In this document: positions 10,860 through 22,170 of the stretch, piece after piece
Position numbering within the stretch: the first letter of the stretch is position 1
Layout: each line of letters opens with the position of its first letter
Assembly (NCBI RefSeq): GCF_000003605.2
Contig: NW_003134103.1
Span: forward strand, 1-22,202
DNA length: 22,202 bases
Reading direction: 5' to 3'
Source: Saccoglossus kowalevskii
Lineage: Eukaryota; Hemichordata; Enteropneusta; Harrimaniidae
Made by a program: the position numbers and the translations under genes
Notes under the pieces: model-generated
Databases searched by the model: none
Seen by the model: only the letters and a program-made list of their open reading frames with translations
Told to the model about the DNA's origin: nothing

Positions 10860-11314
10860 GACAAATGTTAATCCTTGACACCAAACATTTAACATCTCAT
10901 TAATGACTGTACACACTTACTATGGAAAAATGTTAATCCTTGACACCAAACATTTAACATCTCATTAATGACTGTACACACTTACTATGGACAAATGTTA
11001 ATCCTTGACACCAAACATTTAACATCTCATTAATGACTGTACACACTTACTATGGACAAATGTTAATCCTTGACACCAAACATTTAACATCTCATTAATG
11101 ACTGAACACACTTACTATGGACAAATGTTAATCCTTAACACCAAACATTTAACATCTCATTAATGACTGTACACATTTACTATGGACAAATGTTAATCCT
11201 TGACACCAAACATTTAACATCTCATTAATGATTGTACACACTTACTATGGACAAATGTTAATCCTTGACACCAAACATTTAACATCTCATTAATGACTGT
11301 ACACACTTACTATG

Positions 11315-11574
11315 GACAAATGTTAATCCTTGACACCAAACATTTAACATCTCATTAATGACTGTACATACTTACTATGGACAAATGTTAATCCTTAAAA
11401 CCAAACATTTAACATCTCATTAATGACTGTACACACTTACTATGGACAAATGTTAATCCTTGATACCAAACATTTAACTTCTCATTAATGACTGTCCACA
11501 CTTACTATGGACAAATGTTAATCCTTGACACCAAACATTTAACATCTCATTAAAGACTGTACACACTTACTATA
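11315..11574 (+). repeat. Run of rare variants (units 175-178)
   Basis: C55T; G18A+C20A; C20T+A35T+A52C; T45A+G65A. C20T and A52C are private to unit 177. T45A, which breaks the palindrome, is seen here (11510-11574) and only once more, at 16060-16124, again with G65A and 4550 bases (70 units) away. Confidence 0.8.
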
Positions 11575-12029
11575 GACAAATGTTAATCCTTGACACCAAA
11601 CATTTAACATCTCATTAATGACTGAACACACTTACTATGGACAAATGTTAATCCTTGACACCAAACATTTAACATCTCATTAATGACTGTACACACTTAC
11701 TATGGACAAATGTTAATCCATGACACCAAACATTTAACATCTCATTAATGACTGTACACACTTACTATGGACAAATGTTAATCCTTGACACCAAACATTT
11801 AACATCTCATTAATGACTGTACACACTTACTATGGACAAATGTTAATCCTTGACACCAAACATTTAACATCTCATTAATGACTGTACACACTTACTATGG
11901 ACAAATGTTAATCCTTGACACCAAACATTTAACATCTCATTAATGACTGTACACACTTACTATGGACAAATGTTAATCCTTGACACCAAACATTTAACAT
12001 CTCATTAATGACTGTACACACTTACTATG

Positions 12030-12354
12030 GACAAATGTTAATCCTTGACACCAAACATTTAACTTCTCATTAATGACTGTACACACTTACTATGGACAAA
12101 TGTTAATCCTTATCACCAAACATTTAACATCTCATTAATGACTGTACACACTTACTATGGACAAATGTTAATCCTTAACACCAAACATTTAACATCTCAT
12201 TAATGACTGTATACACTCACTATGGACAAATGTTAATCCTTGACACCAAACATTTAACATCTCATTAATGACTGTACACACTTACTATGGACAAATGTTA
12301 ATCCTTATCACCAAACATTTAACATCTCATTAATGACTGTACACACTTACTATG
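12030..12354 (+). repeat. Variant block copy D2 (units 186-190)
   Basis: A35T; G18A+A19T; G18A+C53T+T59C; consensus; G18A+A19T. Same order as 3771-4160 minus one consensus unit, and without C61T and A63T. The loss of exactly one whole unit fits unequal exchange in register. Confidence 0.82.
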
Positions 12355-12549
12355 GACAAATGTTAATCCTTAACACCAAACATTTAACATCTCATTAATG
12401 ACTGTACACACTTACTATGGACAAATGTTAATCCTTGACACCAAACATTTAACATCTCATTAATGACTGTACACACTTACTATGGACAAATGTTAATCCA
12501 TGACACCAAACATTTAACATCTCATTAATGACTGTACACACTTACTATG

Positions 12550-12679
12550 GACAAATGTTAATCCTTGACACCAAACATTTAACATCTCATTAATGACTGT
12601 ATACACTTACCATGGACAAATGTTAATCCTTGACACCAAACATTTAACATCTCATTAATGACTGTACACACATACTATG
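12550..12679 (+). repeat. Two monomers with private changes (units 194-195)
   Basis: Unit 194 has C53T and T62C. The latter creates CCATGG at 12610-12615, the one NcoI site I see in the window. Unit 195 has T58A, found nowhere else. These are unusually good physical landmarks in an otherwise repetitive stretch. Confidence 0.82.
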
Positions 12680-13394
12680 GACAAATGTTAATCCTTGACA
12701 CCAAACATTTAACATCTCATTAATGACTGTACACATTTACTATGGACAAATGTTAATCCTTGACACCAAACATTTAACATCTCATTAATGATTGTACACA
12801 CTTACTATGGACAAATGTTAATCCTTGACACCAAACACATAACATCTCATTAATGACTGTACACACTTACTATGGACAAATGTTAATCCTTGACACCAAA
12901 CATTTAACATCTCATTAATGACTGTACACACTTACTATGGACAAATGTTAATCCTCGACCCCAAACATTTATCATCTCATTAATGACTGTACACACTTAC
13001 TATGGACAAATGTTAATCCTTGACACCAAACATTTAACATCTCATTAATGACTGAACACACTTACTATGGACAAATATTAATCCTTGACAATAAACATTT
13101 ATCATCTCATTAATGACTGAACACACTTACTATGGACAAATGTTAATCCTTGACACCAAACATTTAACATCTCATTAATGACTGTACACACTTACTATGG
13201 ACAAATGTTAATCCATGACACCAAACATTTATCATCTCATTAATGACTGTACACACTTACTATAGACAAATGTTAATCCTTGACACCAAACATTTAACTT
13301 CTCATTAATGACTGTGCACACTTACTATGGACAAATGTTAATCCTTAAAACCAAACATTTAACATCTCATTAATGACTGTACACACTTACTATG
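12680..13394 (+). repeat. Composite of blocks G and B (units 196-206)
   Basis: C57T; C48T; CACATA; consensus; T17C+A21C+A33T; T51A; five-change unit; consensus; T16A+A33T+G65A; A35T+A52G; G18A+C20A. The first seven units follow 6176-6630 and the last six follow 716-1105, overlapping at the T51A and five-change units. T17C makes the second of only two CpGs in the window, at 12956-12957. The region joins two block families that are separate on the left side of the window. Confidence 0.88.
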
Positions 13395-13784
13395 GACAAA
13401 TGTTAATCCTTGACACCAAACATTTAACATCTCATTAATGACTGTACACACTTACTATGGACAAATGTTAATCCTTGACACCAAACATTTAACATCTCAT
13501 TAATGACTGTACACACTTACTATGGACAAATGTTAATCCTTGACACCAAACATTTAACATCTCATTAATGACTGTACACACTTACTATGGACAAATGTTA
13601 ATCCTTGACACCAAACATTTAACATCTCATTAATGACTGTACACACTTACTATGGACAAATGTTAATCTTTGACACCAAACATTTAACATCTCATTAATG
13701 ACTGTATACACTTACTATGGACAAATGTTAATCCTTGACACCAAACATTTAACATCTCATTAATGACTGTACACACTTACTATG

Positions 13785-14109
13785 GACAAATGTTAATCCT
13801 TGACACCAAACATTTAACATCTCATTAATGACAGTACACATTTACTATGGACAAATGTTAATCCTTGACACCAAATATTTAACATCTCATTAATGATTGT
13901 ACACACTTACTATGGACAAATGTTAATCCTTGACACCAAACACATAACATCTCATTAATGACTGTACACACTTACTATGGACAAATGTTAATCCTTGACA
14001 CCAAACATTTAACATCTCATTAATGACTGTACACACTTACTATGGACAAATGTTAATCCTTGACCCCAAACATTTAACATCTCATTAATGACTGTACACA
14101 CTTACTATG
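13785..14109 (+). repeat. Variant block copy G3 (units 213-217)
   Basis: T49A+C57T; C27T+C48T; CACATA; consensus; A21C. This is a third, more mutated copy of the first five units of block G (6176-6500), about 780 bases after the copy ending at 13004. The last unit lacks the A33T that accompanies A21C at 6436 and 12940. Confidence 0.82.
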
Positions 14110-15279
14110 GACAAATGTTAATCCTTAACACCAAACATTTATCATCTCATTAATGACTGTACACACTTACTATGGACAAATGTTAATCCTTGACACTAAA
14201 CATTTTACATCTCATTAATGACTGTACACACTTACTATGGGCAAATGTTAATCCTTGACACCAAACATTTAACATCTCATTAATGACTGTACACACTTAC
14301 TATGGACAAATGTTAATCCTTGACTCTAAACATTTAACATCTCATTAATGACTGTACACACTTACTATGGACAAATGTTAATCCTTGACACCAAACATTT
14401 AACATCTCATTAATGACTGTACACACTTACTATGGACAAATGTTAATCCTTGACACCAAATATTTATCATCTCATTAATGACTGTACACACTTACTATGG
14501 ACAAATGTTAATCCTTGACACCAAACATTTAACATTTCATTAATGACTGTACACACTTACTATGGACAAATGTTAATCCTTAACACCAAACATTTAACAT
14601 CTCATTAATGACTGTATACACTTATTATGGACAAATGTTAATCCTTGACACCAAACATTTAACATCTCATTAATGACTGTACACACTTACTATGGACAAA
14701 TGTTAATCCTTGACACCAAACATTTAACATTTCATTAATGACTGTACACACTTACTATGGACAAATGTTAATCCTTAACACCAAACATTTAACATCTCAT
14801 TAATGACTGTACACACTTACTATGGACAAATGTTAATCCTTGACACCAAACATTTAACATCTCATTAATGACTGTACACACTTACTATGGACAAATGTTA
14901 ATCCTTGACACCAAACATTTAACATCTCATTAATGACTGTACACACTTACTATGGACAAATGTTAATCCTTGACACCAAACATTTAACATCTCATTAATG
15001 ACTGTACACACTTACTATGGACAAATGTTAATCCTTGACACCAAACATTTAACATCTCATTAATGACTGTACACACTTACTATGGACAAATGTTAATCCT
15101 TGACACCAAACATTTAACATCTCATTAATGACTGTACATACTTACTATGGACAAATGTTAATCCTTGACACCAAACATTTAACATCTCATTAATGACTGT
15201 ACACACTTACTATGGACAAATGTTAATCCTTGACACCAAACATTTAACATCTCATTAATGACTGTACACACTTACTATG

Positions 15280-15669
15280 GACAAATGTTAATCCTTATCA
15301 CCAAACATTTAACATCTCATTAATGACTGTACACACTTACTATGGACAAATGTTAATCCTTATCACCAAACATTTAACATCTCATTAATGACTGTACACA
15401 CTTACTATGGACAAATGTTAATCCTTATCACCAAACATTTAACATCTCATTAATGACTGTACACACTTATTATGGACAAATGTTAATCCTTGACACCAAA
15501 CATTTAACATCTCATTAATGACTGTACACACTTACTATGGACAAATGTTAATCCTTAACACCAAACATTTAACATCTCATTAATGACTGTATACACTCAC
15601 TATGGACAAATGTTAATCCTTGACACCAAACATTTAACATCTCATTAATGACTGTACACACTTACTATG
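15280..15669 (+). repeat. Three consecutive G18A+A19T units, then block D fragment (units 236-241)
   Basis: Units 236-238 (15280-15474) all carry TTATC in place of TTGAC, the one place where this variant stands three in a row. The third adds C61T and is followed by consensus, G18A+C53T+T59C and consensus, as at 3836-4095. Single-unit amplification at the edge of block D is the simple explanation. Confidence 0.82.
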
Positions 15670-18139
15670 GACAAATGTTAATCCTTGACACCAAACATTT
15701 AACATCTCATTAATGACTGTACACACTTACTATGGACAAATGTTAATCCTTGACACCAAACATTTAACATCTCATTAATGACTGTACACACTTACTATGG
15801 ACAAATGTTAATCCTTGACACCAAACATTTAACATCTCATTAATGACTGTACACACTTACTATGGACAAATGTTAATCCTTGACACCAAACATTTAACAT
15901 CTCATTAATGACTGTACACACTTACTATGGACAAATGTTAATCCTTGACACCAAACATTTAACATCTCATTAATGACTGTACACACTTACTATGGACAAA
16001 TGTTAATCCTTGACACCAAACATTTAACATCTCATTAATGACTGTACACACTTACTATGGACAAATGTTAATCCTTGACACCAAACATTTAACATCTCAT
16101 TAAAGACTGTACACACTTACTATAGACAAATGTTAATCCTTGACACCAAACATTTAACATCTCATTAATGACTGTACACACTTACTATGGACAAATGTTA
16201 ATCCTTCACACCAAACATTTAACATCTCATTAATGACTGTACACACTTACTATGGACAAATGTTAATCCTTGACACCAAACATTTAACATCTCATTAATG
16301 ACTGTACACACTTACTATGGACAAATGTTAATCCTTGACACCAAACATTTAACATCTCATTAATGACTGTACATACTTACTATGGACAAATGTTAATCCT
16401 TGACACCAAACATTTAACATCTCATTAATGACTGTACACACTTACTATGGACAAATGTTAATCCTTGACACCAAACATTTAACATCTCATTAATGACTGT
16501 ACACACTTACTATGGACAAATGTTAATCCTTGACACCAAACATTTAACATCTCATTAATGACTGTACACACTTACTATGGACAAATGTTAATCCTTGACA
16601 CCAAACATTTAACATCTCATTAATGACTGTACACACTTACTATGGACAAATGTTAATCCTTGACACCAAACATTTAACATCTCATTAATGACTGTACACA
16701 CTTACTATGGACAAATGTTAATCCTTGACACCAAACATTTAACATCTCATTAATGACTGTACACACTTACTATGGACAAATGTTAATCCTTGACACCAAA
16801 CATTTAACATCTCATTAATGACTGTACACACTTACTATGGACAAATGTTAATCCTTGACACCAAACATTTAACATCTCATTAATGACTGTACACACTTAC
16901 TATGGACAAATGTTAATCCTTGACACCAAACATTTAACATCTCATTAATGACTGTACACACTTACTATGGACAAATGTTAATCCTTGACACCAAACATTT
17001 AACATCTCATTAATGACTGTACACACTTACTATGGACAAATGTTAATCCTTGACACCAAACATTTAACATCTCATTAATGACTGTACACACTTACTATGG
17101 ACAAATGTTAATCCTTGACACCAAACATTTAACATCTCATTAATGACTGTACACACTTACTATGGACAAATGTTAATCCTTGACACCAAACATTTAACAT
17201 CTCATTAATGACTGTACACACTTACTATGGACAAATGTTAATCCTTGACACCAAACATTTAACATCTCATTAATGACTGTACACACTTACTATGGACAAA
17301 TGTTAATCCTTGACACCAAACATTTAACATCTCATTAATGACTGTACACACTTACTATGGACAAATGTTAATCCTTGACACCAAATATTTATCATCTCAT
17401 TAATGACTGTACACACTTACTATGGACAAATGTTAATCCTTGACACCAAACATTTAACATATCATTAATGACTGTACACACTTACTATGGACAAATGTTA
17501 ATCCTTGACACCAAACATTTAACATCTCATTAATGACTGTACACACTTACTATGGACAAATGTTAATCCTTGACACCAAACATTTAACATCTCATTAATG
17601 ACTGTACACACTTACTATGGACAAATGTTAATCCTTGACACCAAACATTTAACATCTCATTAATGACTGTACACACTTACTATGGACAAATGTTAATCCT
17701 TGACACCAAACATTTAACATCTCATTAATGACTGTACACACTTACTATGGACAAATGTTAATCCTTGACACCAAACATTTAACATCTCATTAATGACTGT
17801 ACACACTTACTATGGACAAATGTTAATCCTTGACACCAAACATTTAACATCTCATTAATGACTGTACACACTTACTATGGACAAATGTTAATCCTTAACA
17901 CCAAACATTTAACATCTCATTAATGACTGTACACACTTACTATGGACAAATGTTAATCCTTGACACCAAACATTTAACATCTCATTAATGACTGTACACA
18001 CTTACTATGGACAAATGTTAATCCTTGACACCAAACATTTAACATCTCATTAATGACTGTACACACTTACTATGGACAAATGTTAATCCTTGACACCAAA
18101 CATTTAACATCTCATTAATGACTGTACACACTTACTATG
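15605..18139 (+). repeat. Homogenised core of the array (units 241-279)
   Basis: Of 39 units, 33 are exact consensus by manual count. Exceptions are 16060 (T45A+G65A), 16190 (G18C), 16320 (C55T), 17360 (C27T+A33T), 17425 (C37A) and 17880 (G18A). The longest perfect run is 15 identical monomers at 16385-17359 (975 bases). Elsewhere perfect runs rarely exceed four or five. The pattern fits recent amplification of the consensus type. An assembler filling unresolved repeat with consensus would look the same. Confidence 0.88.
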
Positions 18140-18399
18140 GACAAATGTTAATCCTTGACACCAAACATTTATCATCTCATTAATGACTGTACACACTTAC
18201 TATAGACAAATGTTAATCCTTGACACCAAACATTTAACTTCTCATTAATGACTGTACACACTTACTATGGACAAATGTTAATCCTTAAAACAAAACATTT
18301 AACATCTCATTAATGACTGTACACACTTACTATGGACAAATGTTAATCCTTAACACCAAACATTTAACATCTCATTAATGACTGTACACACTTACTATG
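18140..18399 (+). repeat. Variant block copy C3, partial (units 280-283)
   Basis: A33T+G65A; A35T; G18A+C20A+C23A; G18A. It follows the order of 911-1170 but lacks T16A and T64A and has a private C23A. It directly follows the homogenised core. Confidence 0.8.
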
Positions 18400-18464
18400 G
18401 ACAAATGTTAATCCTTGACACCAAACATTTAACATCTCATTAATGACTGTACACATTTACTATG

Positions 18465-18594
18465 GACAAATGTTAATCCTTAACACCAAACATTTAACAT
18501 CTCATTAATGACTGTGCACATTTACTATGGACAAATGTTAATCTTTAACACCAAACATTTAACATCTCATTAATGACTGTACACACTTACTATG
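18465..18594 (+). repeat. A52G+C57T / C15T+G18A dyad (units 285-286)
   Basis: Third of four copies of this dyad (compare 5071, 7476 and 20090). Here the first unit also carries G18A. Confidence 0.83.
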
Positions 18595-19309
18595 GACAAA
18601 TGTTAATCCTTAACACCAAACATTTAACATCTCATTAATGACTGTACACACTTACTATGGACAAATGTTAATCCTTGACACCAAACATTTAACATCTCAT
18701 TAATGACTGTACACACTTACTATGGACAAATGTTAATCCTTGACACCAAACATTTAACATATCATTAATGACTGTACACACTTACTATGGACAAATGTTA
18801 ATCCTTGACACCAAACATTTAACATCTCATTAATGACTGTATACACTCACTATGGACAAATGTTAATCCTTGACACCAAACATTTAACATCTCATTAATG
18901 ACTGTACACACTTACTATGGACAAATGTTAATCCTTATCACCAAACATTTAACATCTCATTAATGACTGTACACACTTACTATGGACAAATGTTAATCCT
19001 TGACACCAAACATTTAACATCTCATTAATGACTGTACACACTTACTATGGACAAATGTTAATCCTTGACACCAAACATTTAACATCTCATTAATGACTGT
19101 ACACACTTACTATGGACAAATGTTAATCCTTGACACCAAACATTTAACATCTCATTAATGACTGTACACACTTACTATGGACAAATGTTAATCCTTGACA
19201 CCAAACATTTAACATCTCATTAATGACTGTACACACTTACTATGGACAAATGTTAATCCTTGACACCAAACATTTAACATCTCATTAATGACTGTACACA
19301 CTTACTATG

Positions 19310-19764
19310 GACAAATGTTAATCCTTGACCCCAAACATTTAACATCTCATTAATGACTGTACACACTTACTATGGACAAATGTTAATCCTTAACACCAAA
19401 CATTTAACATCTCATTAATGACTGTACACATTTACTATGGACAAATGTTAATCCTTGACACCAAACATTTAACATCTCATTAATGATTGTACACACTTAC
19501 TATGGACAAATGTTAATCCTTGACACCAAACACATAACATCTCATTAATGACTGTACACACTTACTATGGACAAATGTTAATCCTTGACACCAAACATTT
19601 AACATCTCATTAATGACTTTACACACTTACTATGGACAAATGTTAATCCTTAAAACCAAACATTTAACATCTCATTAATGACTGTACACACTTACTAAGG
19701 ACAAATGTTAATCCTTAACACCAAACATTTAACATCTCATTAATGACTGTACACACTTACTATG
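19310..19764 (+). repeat. Mixed variant run (units 298-304)
   Basis: A21C; G18A+C57T; C48T; CACATA; G50T; G18A+C20A+T64A; G18A. Units 299-301 are the fifth copy of the C57T / C48T / CACATA order. G50T is shared only with 7021-7085, which also follows a C57T, C48T run by a short interval. The last two units repeat the end of the variant part of block C (1041-1170, 8841-8970). Confidence 0.82.
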
Positions 19765-19829
19765 GACAAATGTTAATCCTTGACACCAAACATTTAACAT
19801 CTCATTAATGACTGTACACATTTACTATG

Positions 19830-20479
19830 GACAAATGTTAATCCTTAACACTAAACATTTAACATCTCATTAATGACTGTACACACTTACTATGGACAAA
19901 TGTTAATCCTTGACACCAAACACTTAACATTTCATTAATGACTGTACACACTTACTATGGACAAATGTTAATCCTTAACACCAAACATTTAACATATCAT
20001 TAATGACTGTACACACTTACTATGGACAAATGTTAATCCTTGACACCAAACATTTAACATCTCATTAATGACTGTACACACTTACTATGGACAAATGTTA
20101 ATCCTTGACACCAAACATTTAACATCTCATTAATGACTGTGCACATTTACTATGGACAAATGTTAATCTTTAACACCAAACATTTAACATCTCATTAATG
20201 AATGTACACACTTACTATGGACAAATGTTAATCCTTAACACTAAACATTTAACATCTCATTAATGACTGTACACACTTACTATGGACAAATGTTAATCCT
20301 TGACACCAAACACTTAACATTGCATTAATGACTGTACACACTTACTATGGACAAATGTTAATCCTTAACACCAAACATTTAACATCTCATTAATGACTGT
20401 ACACACTTACTATGGACAAATGTTAATCCTTGACACCAAACATTTAACATCTCATTAATGACTGTACACACTTACTATG
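19830..20479 (+). repeat. Block E2 with a partial tandem duplicate (units 306-315)
   Basis: Units 306-311 (19830-20219) repeat block E1 (4811-5200): G18A+C23T; T29C+C37T; G18A (plus C37A); consensus; A52G+C57T; C15T+G18A (plus C48A). The order then restarts at 20220 with G18A+C23T; T29C+C37T+T38G; G18A; consensus, exactly 390 bases (six units) later. T38G is a private change inside the palindrome. This is a six-unit tandem duplication whose second copy is cut short. Confidence 0.85.
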
Positions 20480-20739
20480 GACAAATGTTAATCCTTATCA
20501 CCAAACATTTAACATTTCATTAATGACTGTACACACTTACTATGGACAAATGTGAATCCTTGACACCAAACATTTAACATCTCATTAATGACTGTACACA
20601 CTTACTATGGACAAATGTTAATCCTTATCACCAAACATTTAACATCTCATTAATGACTGTACACACTTACTATGGACAAATGTTAATCCTTAACACCAAA
20701 CATTTAACATTTCATTAATGACTGTACACACTTACTATG

Positions 20740-21259
20740 GACAAATGTTAATCCTTGACCCCAAACATTTATCATCTCATTAATGACTGTACACACTTAC
20801 TATGGACAAATGTTAATCCTTGACACCAAACATTTAACATCTCATTAATGACTGAACACACTTACTATGGACAAATATTAATCCTTGACAATAAACATTT
20901 ATCATCTCATTAATGACTGAACACACTTACTATGGACAAATGTTAATCCTTGACACCAAACATTTAACATCTCATTAATGACTGTACACACTTACTATGG
21001 ACAAATGTTAATCCTTGACACCAAACATTTAACATCTCATTAATGACTGAACACACTTACTATGGACAAATGTTAATCCTTGACACCAAACATTTAACAT
21101 CTCATTAATGACTGAACACACTTACTATGGACAAATGTTAATCCTTAACACCAAACATTTAACATCTCATTAATGACTGTACACATTTACTATGGACAAA
21201 TGTTAATCCTTGACACCAAACATTTAACATCTCATTAATGATTGTACACACTTACTATG
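20740..21259 (+). repeat. Variant block copy G4 (units 320-327)
   Basis: A21C+A33T; T51A; five-change unit; consensus; T51A; T51A; G18A+C57T; C48T. It matches 6436-6955 in order over eight units, except for the five-change unit and G18A. Its first four units match 12940-13199 closely (there with T17C), exactly 7800 bases upstream. It is thus closest to a hybrid of those two copies. Confidence 0.87.
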
Positions 21260-21324
21260 GACAAATGTTAATCCTTGACACTAAACATTTATCATCTCAT
21301 TAATGACTGAACACACTTACTATG

Positions 21325-21390
21325 GACAAATGTTAATCCTTGACACCAAACATTTTAACATCTCATTAATGACTGTACACACTTACTATG
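21325..21390 (+). repeat. 66-bp monomer with an extra T (unit 329)
   Basis: TTT at monomer 29-31 is TTTT at 21353-21356, the only indel outside 10011-10209. It shifts the register by one base for the rest of the window. The unit is otherwise consensus. A homopolymer length error cannot be excluded. Confidence 0.9.
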
Positions 21391-21455
21391 GACAAATGTT
21401 AATCCTTGACACCAAACATTTAACATCTCATTAATGACTGAACACACTTACTATG

Positions 21456-21845
21456 GACAAATGTTAATCCTTGACACCAAACATTTAACATCTCATTACT
21501 GACTGTACACACTTACTATGGACAAATGGTAATCCTTGACACTAAACATTTATCATCTCATTAATGACTGTATACACTTACTATGGACAAATGTTAATCC
21601 TTGGCACCAAACATTTAACATCTCATTAATGACTGTACACACTTACTATGGACAAATGTTAATCCTTAACCCCAAACATTTAACATCTCATTAATGACTG
21701 TATACACTTACTATGGACAAATGTTAATCCTTAACACCAAACATTTATCATCTCATTAATGACTGTATACACTTACTATGGACAAATGTTAATCCTTGAC
21801 ACTAAACATTTAACATCTCATTAATGACTGTACACACTTACTATG
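21456..21845 (+). repeat. Variant block copy F2 (units 331-336)
   Basis: A44C; T9G+C23T+A33T+C53T; A19G; G18A+A21C+C53T; G18A+A33T+C53T; C23T. The first five units equal 5656-5980, and the last three equal 1561-1755, including the C23T unit that the copy at 5981 lacks. This copy therefore holds the fullest version of the block. Confidence 0.9.
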
Positions 21846-22170
21846 GACAAATGTTAATCCTTGACACCAAATATTTATCATCTCATTAATGACTGTACAC
21901 ACTTACTATGGACAAATGTTAATCCTTGACACCAAACATTTAACATTTCATTAATGACTGTACACACTTACTATGGACAAATGTTAATCCTTGACACCAA
22001 ATATTTATCATCTCATTAATGACTGTACACACTTACTATGGACAAATGTTAATCCTTGACACCAAACATTTAACATTTCATTAATGACTGTACACACTTA
22101 CTATGAACAAATGTTAATCCTTGACACCAAACATTTAACATTTCATTAATGACTGTACACACTTACTATG
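21846..22170 (+). repeat. Two-unit alternation (units 337-341)
   Basis: C27T+A33T; C37T; C27T+A33T; C37T; then G1A+C37T. The 130-base dimer repeats exactly once. A C37T unit followed by a G1A+C37T unit is also seen at 4551-4680, and C37T followed by G1A at 1366-1495 and 9491-9620. Confidence 0.82.
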
